Position numbers and translations under genes: made by a program. Below the pieces are notes generated by a model. It did not search any database. It was not told the origin of the DNA and worked only from the letters and a program-made list of their open reading frames with translations. Below are positions 1 to 9,373 of a DNA stretch of 64,000 bases, in pieces. Each line of letters starts with the position of its first letter. Position 1 is the stretch's first letter. The DNA is from JBDHDH01 sp039591615 (GTDB taxonomy: Bacteria > Gemmatimonadota > Gemmatimonadetes > Gemmatimonadales > GWC2-71-9), in the NCBI GenBank assembly GCA_039591615.1, contig JBDHDH010000007.1, positions 4,422-68,421 of the forward strand, read 5' to 3'.

Positions 1-1318
1 AGAAGCAGGCGTGGCAATACCGATCGGGATGGCCCCCGACCGCTCGCAACGTTTCCTCGAGAGAGAGATATGCGAGACTGTCGACCCCCAGATGCTGCCC
101 GATCTCCGCCACCTGATGGTTCGCGGCGATGAGCTCGGTCTTCGTGGGTGTGTCGATGCCGTAATAGCATGGTCCCGTGATGGGTGGAGACGCGACGCGG
201 AGGTGGACTTCACGGGCCCCCGCTTGACGTATGAGCTGAATCAATCCTCGAGACGTGGTGCCACGAACAAGGGAGTCGTCCACGACGACGACACGCTTCC
301 CCGCGACGACGCCGCGGACTGGATTGAACTTGATCCGCACCTTTTCGGTCCGGTCGGCCTGTCCCGGATTGATGAACGTCCGACCGACGTAGTGGCTTCT
401 GATGAGCCCGTGCTCGAGCTTGATGCCACTCTCGTCGGCGTACCCCAGAGCCATGGCATTGGCCGAATCGGGGACGGAGATGACGCAGTCGGCACTAGGC
501 GTGGGATGCTCACGGGCAAGGTGATGGCCGAGGTCGCGGCGCGCTCGGTCGACCGACTCACCGAACACGATACTATCGGGCCGGGAGAAGTAGATGAGCT
601 CGAAAACGCAGCGCCGATGCGGCTGCTGGGGAAGGCGAGGGAGATCGATGACCTGACCGTCGACGATCTTCAGCCACTCCCCTGGCTGCAACTCCCGCGA
701 CACGGACGCGCCGATCAAGTCGAGCGCACATGTCTCCGAGGCCAGCACCCACGCATCGCCTGCCCGGCCCAGGACGAGTGGGCGGAATCCACGGGGGTCC
801 ACCACCGCGTAGAGGACCCGTCCGATGGTTAGGAGTAACGAGTACGCCCCTTCGACGCGCTCCAGGGCATCCAGAATCTGATCCTCCGGCGCACGGGCCT
901 CGGAGCGCGCCACGAGATGGATGAGCACCTCCGAATCCGACGACGATTGGAAGATGGAGCCCTTCTGAACCAAGTCGACCCGCAGCTGCGCGGCATTGGT
1001 GAGGTTTCCATTGTGCGCCAGTGCGAGCGGGCCGCCGTGGTAGTTCACTAGTACGGGCTGGATGTTGGCGGGAGCGGATGCTCCTGCCGTCGAATACCTC
1101 GCGTGGCCAATGGCCACCGTCCCCGGCAGTCGCTGCAGAGCAGAGGGGGCGAACACGTCTTGGACGAGGCCCATGCCGCGAACGGCGTGAGCGAGCCCCT
1201 CATCGTCGACGCTGACGATGCCTGCCGATTCCTGACCGCGATGTTGGAGGGCGTACAACCCGAGGTACGTCAGCTCGGCGGCACGGTCATGTCCCGAAAT
1301 CCCGAAGATCCCACACAT
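1..1318 (-). CDS. purF: Amidophosphoribosyltransferase PurF (C terminus cut by window edge)
   Basis: First committed step of de novo purine synthesis: transfers ammonia from glutamine to PRPP to give phosphoribosylamine in the cytoplasm. The frame opens with ATG at 1318 as MCGIFGISGHD, so Cys2 becomes the N-terminal nucleophile of the Ntn-type glutaminase domain. Further motifs are GHARYSTAG and NGNLTNA in the glutaminase half and the PRPP loop VVVVDDSLVRGTTS in the phosphoribosyltransferase half. The frame is still open at position 2, reading YCHACF, which is close to the usual end of the family, so only a short tail is missing. The ATG lies 1 nt after the purL stop, so the two genes are co-transcribed. 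Identification is secure. Confidence 0.97.
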   Translation of the reverse strand, partial: MCGIFGISGHDRAAELTYLGLYALQHRGQESAGIVSVDDEGLAHAVRGMGLVQDVFAPSALQRLPGTVAIGHARYSTAGASAPANIQPVLVNYHGGPLALAHNGNLTNAAQLRVDLVQKGSIFQSSSDSEVLIHLVARSEARAPEDQILDALERVEGAYSLLLTIGRVLYAVVDPRGFRPLVLGRAGDAWVLASETCALDLIGASVSRELQPGEWLKIVDGQVIDLPRLPQQPHRRCVFELIYFSRPDSIVFGESVDRARRDLGHHLAREHPTPSADCVISVPDSANAMALGYADESGIKLEHGLIRSHYVGRTFINPGQADRTEKVRIKFNPVRGVVAGKRVVVVDDSLVRGTTSRGLIQLIRQAGAREVHLRVASPPITGPCYYGIDTPTKTELIAANHQVAEIGQHLGVDSLAYLSLEETLRAVGGHPDRYCHACF

Positions 1319-1319
1319 A

Positions 1320-3590
1320 TCACGCCTCGAGCCGCATGCGTCGCGGGATTGCTGTGAGGTAGCGTTCCCGCAACTTCGGGGTTGCCCACTTCAATAGTGT
1401 CGCGTCCAAGCGAACCTCCAGGGCCTCGCTGGCCTCGCCTACGCTGCCGATGGCCAGCGCCCGTATACCCCGCCCGTCGGCGTGTCGCAGCACGGCCTCG
1501 CGACAGGTGGCAGGCGAACTCACCAAAACCCGGCCGTGATCCTCGCCAAACAGCATTTCCTCGGGCGTGAGGGTGCCCTGAGGAAGGCGGAGGTCGACGA
1601 CCGCACCGAGAGGAATGTCCTGGTAGGGACCGCCAATGCACGCTTCGGCGATCGCCACAGCCAGCCCACCGTCGCTCACATCGTGGGCGCTCGTGATGAG
1701 GTGCTCAGAGGCTAGTGATACCAGTGTGTCAATCAGCCGACGCTCGACGTCGAGGTCGACACCGGGTGGCGAGCCTCCCACGCAGTGCAACACGTACTCC
1801 CAGTATGCGGATCCGCCGAGGTGACCCCGACAGACACCGAGTAGAATGATCGTGTCGCCGGGATTCGCGAAATGCGCCGGCACAGCGAGACGTACATCAT
1901 CGAGGATACCGATCATCCCGACCACTGGCGAGGGGTCAACCGCACCGGTCGGGCTTTCATTATAGAACGACACGTTGCCGCCGGTCACCGGTGTCCCGAG
2001 CGCCCGACACGCATCTGCGATTCCCCGGCACGCCGCCTTGAACTGGTAAAAGGTCTCGGGTCGCTCGGGATTGCCGAAGTTGAGGCAGTTCGTGATCCCC
2101 AACGGCCTGGCACCGGTGCAAGCGACATTTCGGGCCGCCTCGGTAACTGCGGCCTTACCCCCCTCATAGGCATCCAGGAGGACGTAGCGTGCATTGCCGT
2201 CCGTCGCCACGGCGATGCCGAGGTTCGTGTCGGGAATCCGAATCACTCCCGCATCACCGCCGGGTCCGGTGATTGTCGACGCTTGCACAGTGGAATCGTA
2301 CTGTTCGAAGACCCAACGTTTGCTCGCCAGTGACGGAGCATCGAGCAAGGCGAGGAGCGCTTCGGACGGGTCGGGCGATGGTGCGGTCGGACCTAGGGAC
2401 CGCCGCTCTGTCACCTCCCAACTCTCCGAGGCCGGCGGGTCGTACGCCGGGCAGTCGTCGGTTAGACGATCGCCTGGAATCTCCACAACCACCAGGTCGC
2501 CGTGACGCACGCGGTACATGCCATCGTCCGTTATCCGGCCGATGGGCGTCGCCTCGAGCTCCCACCTTCGAGCGATCGCCTGCGCCTCCTCCACCCGATC
2601 ACGCCGGGCCACCACCAACATTCGCTCCTGTGACTCGGAGAGGAGCATCTCGTATGGAGTCATGTTGGTCTCACGCGTCGGCAGGAGGGCCAGATCGATT
2701 TCCACGCCGACCGCTCCACGTGCTGCCATCTCGGCTGAAGAGGATGTGAGGCCGGCTGCCCCCATATCCTGGATGGCAACGATGTGTCCCGATGTAATGA
2801 GGTCGAGGGTCGCCTCGAGAAGGAGCTTCTCGGTGAAGGGATCCCCAACTTGTACCTGCGGCCGGCGGGCCTCGCTTTCTTCTGTGAGCTCACCAGACGC
2901 AAAGGAGGCACCGTGAATACCGTCTCGGCCCGTGCGGGCGCCAACCGCCAGGAGCACGTTCCCTGTGCCCTGCGCAACCGCTCGGATGAGATCGTCCTCG
3001 CGGAGCAGCCCGACACACATGGCATTGACCAGGGGGTTGCCGCTATAACTGGGCGCAAAGACCACCTCTCCCCCTACGGTGGGGATGCCGACGCAATTCC
3101 CATAGTCGCCCACGCCACGGACGACTCCAGCGAAGAGGTACCGATTCCGCGCGTCAGCGAGCGGGCCGAACCGGAGGCTGTTGAGCAAGGCGATAGGCCG
3201 GGCCCCCATCGTGAACACGTCGCGCAGGATCCCGCCAACCCCCGTAGCGGCTCCCTGGTACGGCTCCACCGCCGAAGGGTGGTTATGGGATTCCATCTTG
3301 AAGGCTACGGCCCAGCCGTCGCGTAACCGGAGGACACCAGCATTCTCCCCGGGGCCCTGGAGAACGTGGGCACCGTCAGTTGGAAAGTCGCTCAGCACCT
3401 TCCGGGAGTGTTTGTACGAGCAGTGCTCGCTCCAGAGCGCTGCGAAGATTCCGAGTTCGGAGAAGGTAGGGGACCGACCGAGCATATCCTCGATGCGGGC
3501 GTACTCGTCATCGGAGAGGCCGTGTTCGCGGACGAGCTGTGGGGTGACTGGCGGATCGCCGGGGAAGGGATCGGCCCGCGTTCGCGTCAT
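1320..3590 (-). CDS. purL: Phosphoribosylformylglycinamidine synthase subunit PurL
   Basis: Synthetase subunit of FGAM synthase; it uses ATP and ammonia delivered from PurQ, with PurS as partner. At about 756 residues it is the short form that needs separate PurS and PurQ, both of which lie upstream in this operon. Visible motifs are LWSEHCSYKHSRK near the N terminus, ESHNHPSAVEPYQGAATGVGG, and VTGGNVSFYNES in the second half. The open frame extends upstream to 3722, but that would overlap the zinc-ribbon gene by about 100 nt and add sequence foreign to the family. ATG 3590 gives the normal N terminus (SDDEYARIEDMLGR soon after the start). GTG 3614 is a possible alternative. Confidence 0.96.
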   Translation of the reverse strand: MTRTRADPFPGDPPVTPQLVREHGLSDDEYARIEDMLGRSPTFSELGIFAALWSEHCSYKHSRKVLSDFPTDGAHVLQGPGENAGVLRLRDGWAVAFKMESHNHPSAVEPYQGAATGVGGILRDVFTMGARPIALLNSLRFGPLADARNRYLFAGVVRGVGDYGNCVGIPTVGGEVVFAPSYSGNPLVNAMCVGLLREDDLIRAVAQGTGNVLLAVGARTGRDGIHGASFASGELTEESEARRPQVQVGDPFTEKLLLEATLDLITSGHIVAIQDMGAAGLTSSSAEMAARGAVGVEIDLALLPTRETNMTPYEMLLSESQERMLVVARRDRVEEAQAIARRWELEATPIGRITDDGMYRVRHGDLVVVEIPGDRLTDDCPAYDPPASESWEVTERRSLGPTAPSPDPSEALLALLDAPSLASKRWVFEQYDSTVQASTITGPGGDAGVIRIPDTNLGIAVATDGNARYVLLDAYEGGKAAVTEAARNVACTGARPLGITNCLNFGNPERPETFYQFKAACRGIADACRALGTPVTGGNVSFYNESPTGAVDPSPVVGMIGILDDVRLAVPAHFANPGDTIILLGVCRGHLGGSAYWEYVLHCVGGSPPGVDLDVERRLIDTLVSLASEHLITSAHDVSDGGLAVAIAEACIGGPYQDIPLGAVVDLRLPQGTLTPEEMLFGEDHGRVLVSSPATCREAVLRHADGRGIRALAIGSVGEASEALEVRLDATLLKWATPKLRERYLTAIPRRMRLEA

Positions 3591-3615
3591 TCCGCGGGCC
3601 ACGGTGTCATGCACC

Positions 3616-3921
3616 TCACGAGCTCCGCACACCGCGTATGATCGAGCGGAAGATGCTAACGATGCCCGAATCCGCTCGAAGCAGACTCTCCGCTTCGCCG
3701 GCATCGAACCAGACCCCGTCACACTCGTGGCACCGATCTACCTGAATCCCGTGGTAGTCCTCGCTCACCAGATCGGCTCCGCACTTGGGGCACTTCATGA
3801 AGTGGCTACGCCGCTCGGCGTCCGCGGCAGCTCTCGCCTGCGCTTCTCGGCGCTTCTTGAGAAGCTCCGCTTCCCGTTTCGCGAAGTACTCTACCTCGGA
3901 TCTGCTCGGTTTCTCCGGCAT
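3616..3921 (-). CDS. Small zinc-ribbon protein (TFIIB-type zf domain)
   Basis: A 101-residue cytoplasmic protein of unknown role. The first 40 residues are charged and helical (FAKREAELLKKRREAQARAA), probably a short coiled coil. A zinc ribbon follows: CPKCGADL, then about 14 residues, then CHECDGVWFDAGE. This CxxC...CxxCxGxWxDxGE pattern is the hallmark of the bacterial zf-TFIIB family. The ATG at 3921 overlaps the stop of the upstream lipoprotein gene by 1 nt (TGATG), which supports that start over the TTG one codon earlier. It lies between purQ and purL; whether it has any purine-related function is unknown. Confidence 0.8.
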   Translation of the reverse strand: MPEKPSRSEVEYFAKREAELLKKRREAQARAAADAERRSHFMKCPKCGADLVSEDYHGIQVDRCHECDGVWFDAGEAESLLRADSGIVSIFRSIIRGVRSS

Positions 3922-4562
3922 CAACCGCCTCCGCCTTCGTCCATGGTTGTCCCGGGCGGAGTGAACAGGGCGGGTTGTCCGGGCGGGGACGAGGAAACTC
4001 CTGAGTACGTGTGACCCCGTCCGCGCACGATGGCGTCCACCACCTGTCCATCTTGGAGGAAGACCACGTCGAACGTGCCGCAGGTTACCTCACAACCGTT
4101 GCGGAAGTACAGGTACGTCCAGGGACCGACCGTCCGCTCAGCCACGGGTGGCCCCCAGGTGGCGATGACTTCGTCGGTGGTCATCCCGGGCTCAACCGTG
4201 CCGGTGAACTGCGGGGCCCATGGCTCATCCGCCAGAACCGGTTGGGCGGATGGTTGGCGCGCCCGTGCGGCTTGGCGAGGCGTGGGTTGTGCCTCCTGCG
4301 GTGGGGTGGCTTGTGGCTGGGGTGGTGCTGCCTCCTGCTGGGCCGGCGCCTGCTGCTCGGCCGCTGCCTGTTGCTGGGCGGCTGCCTGCTGATCGGCACC
4401 GGCCGGCTGGGCAGGAGCGGCCGGTTCCACCGGCGTACCAGCCGGGGCGGTGGCGGTGTCCGTTGCCGCCGATTCCGCCCCGCGGCCGAAGAACGGAAGT
4501 TGATCGCAACCGGCGAGTATCACGCCGGCCGCGACGACAGTTGCTAGCGCGGGCCATTTCAT
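3921..4562 (-). CDS. Lipoprotein with BamE/SmpA-like C-terminal domain
   Basis: A 213-residue predicted lipoprotein. The N terminus MKWPALATVVAAGVILAGC is a signal peptide with lipobox LAGC (Cys19). Residues about 30-115 form a low-complexity linker rich in Ala, Gln, Pro and Glu, expected to span periplasm. The C-terminal 85 residues contain EPGMTTDEVIATWGPP, matching the GMTkxeVlxllGxP signature of SmpA/OmlA (BamE) folds, followed by beta strands and a Cys pair (NGCEVTCGTF) that may form a disulfide. The start overlaps the purQ stop by 4 nt. The domain suggests an outer-membrane assembly or scaffold role, but it is not an orthologue call for BamE. Confidence 0.75.
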   Translation of the reverse strand: MKWPALATVVAAGVILAGCDQLPFFGRGAESAATDTATAPAGTPVEPAAPAQPAGADQQAAAQQQAAAEQQAPAQQEAAPPQPQATPPQEAQPTPRQAARARQPSAQPVLADEPWAPQFTGTVEPGMTTDEVIATWGPPVAERTVGPWTYLYFRNGCEVTCGTFDVVFLQDGQVVDAIVRGRGHTYSGVSSSPPGQPALFTPPGTTMDEGGGG

Positions 4563-5245
4563 CGGGTCCCTCCCTGGGAGACTTCTAGGCTTCGCGTGAG
4601 CGATTCGAAAACTAGGGCGCCTGCTGTCTCACCCAAGAGCTCGGACGTCGCGCGCTCGGGGTGGGGCATTATCCCGACAACGTTGTGAGCTTCGTCGGTC
4701 ACGCCGGCGATGGCGTTCATCGATCCATTGGGGTTCTCGTCGACGTAGCGCAACACCACTCGTCCCGTCGCCTCCAGGGCCTCCACGACGTCTTCGGATG
4801 CCACGTACCGGCCTTGCCCGTGAGCGATGGGTGCACGAAAGATAGCACCTGCGTGGTACGCCGCCGTGAACGGGGTCTCGGTCGTTTCAATGCGGACGCG
4901 CACGGGTCGAGAAACGAACGTTAGCCCAGCGTTCCGAACCAGAGCACCGGGCAGGAGACCCGCCTCGCACAGGACCTGGAATCCATTACAGATTCCCAGC
5001 ACGGGGAGTCCGGAATGGGCGTGCGCCTGCACGGCTGCCAGGATCGGACTGAACCGCGCGATGGCGCCTGCCCTCAAGTAGTCTCCGAAGGCGAACCCAC
5101 CGGGGATGATCACCGCGTCGGCCTCCCGGAGATCCTCCTCACGATGCCATACGTAGTAAGCGCGAGCGCCCGTCTGCTGGATCGCTCGAAGCGTATCGGC
5201 ATCGCAGTTGGAGCCGGGGAATCGAATGATCGCCACCCGCATCAT
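4559..5245 (-). CDS. purQ: Phosphoribosylformylglycinamidine synthase subunit PurQ (glutaminase)
   Basis: Class I glutamine amidotransferase that feeds ammonia to PurL. It shows VAIIRFPGSNCDADT at the start, PGGFAFGDYLRAGAIARFSP, the nucleophile elbow VLGICNGFQVL, and the C-terminal MPHPERA containing the catalytic His-Glu. ATG 5245 overlaps the PurS stop by 4 nt (ATGA), giving 228 residues, the usual PurQ length. A longer frame to 5308 would read through purS and is rejected. Confidence 0.97.
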   Translation of the reverse strand: MMRVAIIRFPGSNCDADTLRAIQQTGARAYYVWHREEDLREADAVIIPGGFAFGDYLRAGAIARFSPILAAVQAHAHSGLPVLGICNGFQVLCEAGLLPGALVRNAGLTFVSRPVRVRIETTETPFTAAYHAGAIFRAPIAHGQGRYVASEDVVEALEATGRVVLRYVDENPNGSMNAIAGVTDEAHNVVGIMPHPERATSELLGETAGALVFESLTRSLEVSQGGTR

Positions 5246-5505
5246 GGCGCCTCCCGTAGGGAGAGTGAGAAATCCTCGGTGACCGGATTGGCGAGGAGCC
5301 GCTCGCACATGCGTCGCACGTCACGCTCGGCGGCACCGGGATCACTCCGCTCAAGGTGCAGATGAAACGTCAGCGCCCGGCCCACGCGCACCTCGGAGAC
5401 CCCGTGGAATCCCAAGGCCGCGAGGGCGTGCTCGACCGCCTGACCTTGGGGGTCGAGTAGGGATGGTCGGGGCATGACTCGCACTTCGACGGCGTACCGT
5501 GTCAT
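5242..5505 (-). CDS. purS: Phosphoribosylformylglycinamidine synthase subunit PurS
   Basis: Small (87-residue) structural subunit that bridges PurL and PurQ. The sequence has the PurS pattern: an N-terminal strand YAVEVRVMPRPSLLDPQGQAVEHAL, then GFHGVSEVRVGRALTFHL, then MCERLLANPVTEDFSL. Both the length and the position directly upstream of purQ match. It follows pssA by 13 nt. Confidence 0.95.
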   Translation of the reverse strand: MTRYAVEVRVMPRPSLLDPQGQAVEHALAALGFHGVSEVRVGRALTFHLHLERSDPGAAERDVRRMCERLLANPVTEDFSLSLREAP

Positions 5506-5518
5506 GGTGATCGTCGGC

Positions 5519-6370
5519 TCACCCCCGGCGACGGCGTCTCGAGCGTCGGGTCAAGTCGCCGGGATGGACCACGAACGACCGTGGTCTCACGTCGGCGCCT
5601 TCACGCTGCGATCCATCCTCTTCCTCCCCGCGCTCCAGGAACCCGACTGCGGCGGCCCGCGCGACCCCGTAGGATACGTAAGCGATCCCCAGCGGGAAGA
5701 AGAATATGTCACGGGCCCAGAGACCGAAGCCCAGAATCGTGAGATTGGTGATGAGGCCTAGAATGCCGCGGATCGACCGGAAGCCGATTCGGGGCAGCCT
5801 GGCGTACTGGATGTTGCTGACCATCGCTAGACTGAGGAAGATGGTCAGGAACACGATGATCTGGTTCCACGGGAGATTGCTGAGCTGGGTCTGATAAAAG
5901 ACCGTCTGCGTAAATGGGTAGTACGTCGCGAGCGTCATGCCCGCCGCCGGGGAGGGGAGCCCGGTAAAGCCCGCCTTCGAACCGCCGTCGGTTCGAATGG
6001 TGTACCGGGCGAGCCGGAGTGCCACGCACACGGCGAATGCATAGGAGAAAACCCACGCGAACTGACCCTGGTCGGCGAACTGCAGATGGTAGATGAGGAC
6101 TGCGGGCGCGAGCCCGAAGCTGACCATGTCGACGAGGGAGTCGAGTTGCGCCCCAAACTGGGTCCCCGTCCGACTCACGCGGGCAGATAGTCCATCCAGC
6201 ATGTCCAGCACCCCGGCGATCACGATCCACCAGCTTGCGCGGTAGAAATGGCCCTGGGACGCCAGCACGATGGACCAGATGCCGAAGAAGAGATTGGCCA
6301 GCGTGAAGAGGCTGGGTACGACCACGATCACGCGCCGTACGCGGCGCCGCCGGCCCGCTGGCTTGGTCAC
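5519..6370 (-). CDS. pssA: CDP-diacylglycerol--serine O-phosphatidyltransferase
   Basis: Integral-membrane CDP-alcohol phosphotransferase making phosphatidylserine from CDP-diacylglycerol and serine. The family signature DGxxAR-x8-Gxxx-Dxxx-D is present as DGLSARVSRTGTQFGAQLDSLVD. Several hydrophobic segments follow, and the tail is arginine-rich and cytosolic. Two GTG codons are possible: 6379 (13-nt overlap with psd) or 6370 (GTGA, 4-nt overlap). I prefer 6370 because 4-nt overlaps are the rule in this operon; it gives 283 residues. It forms the phosphatidylethanolamine pair with psd, inside a purine operon. Confidence 0.93.
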   Translation of the reverse strand: MTKPAGRRRRVRRVIVVVPSLFTLANLFFGIWSIVLASQGHFYRASWWIVIAGVLDMLDGLSARVSRTGTQFGAQLDSLVDMVSFGLAPAVLIYHLQFADQGQFAWVFSYAFAVCVALRLARYTIRTDGGSKAGFTGLPSPAAGMTLATYYPFTQTVFYQTQLSNLPWNQIIVFLTIFLSLAMVSNIQYARLPRIGFRSIRGILGLITNLTILGFGLWARDIFFFPLGIAYVSYGVARAAAVGFLERGEEEDGSQREGADVRPRSFVVHPGDLTRRSRRRRRG

Positions 6371-7014
6371 GAGGGCCACTCCCCAAGCACCGTGACACCG
6401 GCTTTCGTCCGTTCGCCTGGCGTGATGCGGATTTGCACAGCGGCCGGGACGAACGTGTCGACCCGCGAGCCGAAACGAATCATGCCCAGCCGCTCCCCCT
6501 GGGATACTGAATCACCGACTTGTGCATCGGTCACTATCCGCCTCGCGATGAGACCCGCGATCTGCCGCACGAGAATCGGCCCACGGGCCGTGCGGATCCC
6601 GAGGGACATCCGTTCATTGTCCTCACTCGCCTTGTCGAGCGTCGCGTTGAGAAAGGTTCCGGGTCGGTACCGACGGTGCTCCACGATTCCCGAGACCGGA
6701 TATCGATTCACGTGTACGTCGAACACATTCATGAAGACCGATATCCGGGTGGCCGGTCCGCCGATGAACTCCGGCTCGCTGGTCGTAACCACTTCTGTGA
6801 TACGCCCGTCCGCCGGCGAGACGACGAGATGTGGCGCACGTGGCCCCGGCCGTTCTGGGTTGCGGAAGAAGATGAGGATCCATGCCACTAAGGGAGTCCA
6901 GAGGGCGAGTGCCGCGACCCACCAGCCTCCTCGCCACCAGACGAGCATCCCGAGGATGCCGAGGACGGCAAGCGCCAGGAGCATGAACGGTCGGCCCTCC
7001 GGCGCGAACGTCAC
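6367..7014 (-). CDS. psd: Phosphatidylserine decarboxylase (short type)
   Basis: Pyruvoyl-dependent decarboxylase converting phosphatidylserine to phosphatidylethanolamine at the inner membrane. Two N-terminal hydrophobic segments (about residues 10-27 and 30-50) anchor it. SPADGRI and VFMNVFDVHVNRYPVSG are conserved family blocks. RFGSRVD near the C terminus carries the self-cleavage Gly182-Ser183 (GS motif), whose serine becomes the pyruvoyl group. The 215-residue length fits the short class rather than the E. coli enzyme. The GTG start overlaps the purC stop by 4 nt. Confidence 0.93.
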   Translation of the reverse strand: MTFAPEGRPFMLLALAVLGILGMLVWWRGGWWVAALALWTPLVAWILIFFRNPERPGPRAPHLVVSPADGRITEVVTTSEPEFIGGPATRISVFMNVFDVHVNRYPVSGIVEHRRYRPGTFLNATLDKASEDNERMSLGIRTARGPILVRQIAGLIARRIVTDAQVGDSVSQGERLGMIRFGSRVDTFVPAAVQIRITPGERTKAGVTVLGEWPS

Positions 7015-7937
7015 AAGTCGCTCGACAGTGGCTGGCCCGTGATTCGAAGATAGGCATCTTGGTACCGTACGCTCGTCGCGTGGACGATCTCCGTCGGGAG
7101 GCGGGGTGGGGGCGGCTCACCATCCCACCCACCTCGGTCACGATGCCCAGCAAGGTAGTCCCTCAGGGGCTGCTTGTCGAAGCTGAGCTGGGCCCGACCA
7201 GCCCGATAGCGATCTGCCGGCCAAAAACGCGACGAGTCAGGCGTCAGCAGCTCATCGATTAGGACAACGTCCCCGTCAGGCGCATGCCCAAACTCGAACT
7301 TGCTATCGGCGATGATGATCCCGCGCTGCCGGGCCTGCGCGGCTCCGGCTCGATACAGTGCCAGGCTCGTATCGCGGAGGTGCCCGGCGAGGTCCGCACC
7401 AAGGGCGTCCTGCATACGGGAAAAAGGGATGTTCTCGTCGTGTCCAGTGTCGGCCTTTGTCGCCGGTGAGAAGATGGGTCCAGGCAGCTGGGCACACTGG
7501 GCGAGGCCCGGTGGCAGCGGCTCGCCGGCAAGCGTGCCACCTTGGGAGTACTCTGTCCACGCCGAGCCGGCGAGATATCCGCGAACGACACACTCGAACG
7601 GGATGGGCGTGGCTCGGCGCACCAGCGTTGCGCGTCCGGCAATCGCATCACGGTGCTGTCGCAGCGGGGGGAGCCGGTGAAGGATCTCGTCGGTCGTCGC
7701 CGTCAAGAAATGGCTGGGAGTGACGGTGGCGAGCCGACGAAACCAGTAGGCGCTCATTTGTGTCAGGACTGCACCCTTGTTGGGAACCGGCTCCGCGAGG
7801 ACGACGTCGAAGGCACTCACCCGATCGCTCGCGACCATCAAGAGTGTGGTTCCGTCGATCGCATACATCTCTCGCACCTTGCCCCGGCGAACGAGGGGAA
7901 GCGGAAGGGTCGGTTCGGTCGACGGCACGGAGCTCAT
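7011..7937 (-). CDS. purC: Phosphoribosylaminoimidazole-succinocarboxamide synthase
   Basis: SAICAR synthase, the ATP-dependent condensation of CAIR with aspartate. The N-terminal RRGKVREMYAIDGTTLLMVASDRVSAFD is the diagnostic SAICAR block, and IPFECVVRGYLAGSAW and ADSKFEFGHAPDGDVVLIDE are further conserved segments. At 308 residues it is the longer, eukaryote-like bacterial form. It has 4-nt overlaps with both purB upstream and psd downstream. Confidence 0.97.
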   Translation of the reverse strand: MSSVPSTEPTLPLPLVRRGKVREMYAIDGTTLLMVASDRVSAFDVVLAEPVPNKGAVLTQMSAYWFRRLATVTPSHFLTATTDEILHRLPPLRQHRDAIAGRATLVRRATPIPFECVVRGYLAGSAWTEYSQGGTLAGEPLPPGLAQCAQLPGPIFSPATKADTGHDENIPFSRMQDALGADLAGHLRDTSLALYRAGAAQARQRGIIIADSKFEFGHAPDGDVVLIDELLTPDSSRFWPADRYRAGRAQLSFDKQPLRDYLAGHRDRGGWDGEPPPPRLPTEIVHATSVRYQDAYLRITGQPLSSDL

Positions 7938-9373
7938 ATAGTCACTTTCGCTTCATCGGAGACGGCGTAGGAATTCAACGAGTCGAGCAGTGGATCCACC
8001 ATGCCCTCGACGAACTCGAGCACCTGATCGGGGGCCCGGCCAATGTACTGCACGGCATCCAGCTCTGCTTTCAGGGTTCGAGCGTTTACGGGGGCAAAGG
8101 CCGGGTCGGCCGACAGTCGATCGAGGAGATCGTTCTTTCCGCCTTCCGCCATCGCCACCCTCGTTGCCCGGCTGTGGCGACACATGATCTCGTGGAGCTC
8201 CTGACGATCTCCGCCCGCGGCCACGCCCAACAGGAGCCAGCGTTCAGCGGCCATGAATGGCATTTGGGCTTCGACATTGCGCCGGATCACCGCAGGCTGG
8301 ACGTCCAGCCCCACGCTGATGTTGGTGCAGAGGATCAAGATGGCGTCGGCGGTCAAGAACGCTTCGGGAAAGACGAGGCGCCGATTCGCGCTGTCGTCGA
8401 GCGAACGCTCCAGCCACTGTGTCGCCGCCGTGTAGGCCCCGTTCTCGCGCAGAGCCATGAGATAGCGCGAGAGGGCGCATACCCGTTCGGCCCGCACCGG
8501 ATTGCGCTTGTAGGGCATCGCGCTGGATCCGACCTGCTCCTGCTCGAATGGCTCCAGGATCTCGCCTTCGTGCTGGAGGAGCCGAAGATCTGTCCCGAAC
8601 TTCGAGGCCGATTGCGCGAGTCCCGCCAGCACGTCGAGCACGCCGCTGTCGAGCTTGCGGCTGTACGTCTGGCCCGAGACCGGTACCACCGACTCGAACC
8701 CCCAGGCGGCCGCGACGCGCCGATCGAGTTCGCGCACCTTGGCGTGATCGCCTTCGAACAATTGGAGATAGCTGGCCTGCGTTCCGGTGGTTCCCTTGCA
8801 TCCCCGGAAGGGAAGGGTAGCGATAGCGGCGCGGAGTGCTTCGGCGTCGAGGGCGAAGTCGTAGAGCCAGAGTGATGTGCGCTTGCCGACAGTCGTCAGT
8901 TGTGCAGGCTGAAAGTGGGTATAGGCCAGTGTAGGAATCGTTCGGTGCTCGAGCGCCACGGTTCGCAGGCCGCGGAGGACGGCCGCCACGCGACCGAGGA
9001 GGAGGCGCATCGCCTCCCGGATGACGACGAGGTCTGCATTGTCGGTGACATAGGCGCTCGTGGCGCCTAGGTGGAGGAAGGGGCGAGCGGCCGGTGCGTC
9101 GTGGCTGAACGCGTGGATGTGTGCCATGACATCGTGCCGAACCCGCTGCTCATGTCGCCGCACGGCCTGCAAGTCGACGCCAACCAGGTGGCTGCGCATC
9201 GCTTCGAGCGCGGCGTCGGGGATGGCGATCCCGAGGTGACGCTGTTCCTCGGCAAGTGTGAGCCACAGACGGCGCCAGAGGTGTGCGCGGTGCTCCGCGC
9301 CCCAGAGTCGCAGCATCGCCGGTGACGCATACCGAGTCGTCAGTGCGGACCGGTAGCCCGCCGCCTCGGTCAT
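7934..9373 (-). CDS. purB: Adenylosuccinate lyase
   Basis: Fumarase-superfamily lyase acting twice in purine synthesis (SAICAR to AICAR, and adenylosuccinate to AMP). It shows the superfamily signature GSSAMPYKRNPVRAERV, the TxxxxTHxQPAQ-type block LAYTHFQPAQLTTVGKR, and HLGATSAYVTDNAD. Length is 479 residues. It lies between the HtrA-like protease and purC with 4-nt overlaps on both sides. Confidence 0.96.
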   Translation of the reverse strand: MTEAAGYRSALTTRYASPAMLRLWGAEHRAHLWRRLWLTLAEEQRHLGIAIPDAALEAMRSHLVGVDLQAVRRHEQRVRHDVMAHIHAFSHDAPAARPFLHLGATSAYVTDNADLVVIREAMRLLLGRVAAVLRGLRTVALEHRTIPTLAYTHFQPAQLTTVGKRTSLWLYDFALDAEALRAAIATLPFRGCKGTTGTQASYLQLFEGDHAKVRELDRRVAAAWGFESVVPVSGQTYSRKLDSGVLDVLAGLAQSASKFGTDLRLLQHEGEILEPFEQEQVGSSAMPYKRNPVRAERVCALSRYLMALRENGAYTAATQWLERSLDDSANRRLVFPEAFLTADAILILCTNISVGLDVQPAVIRRNVEAQMPFMAAERWLLLGVAAGGDRQELHEIMCRHSRATRVAMAEGGKNDLLDRLSADPAFAPVNARTLKAELDAVQYIGRAPDQVLEFVEGMVDPLLDSLNSYAVSDEAKVTI

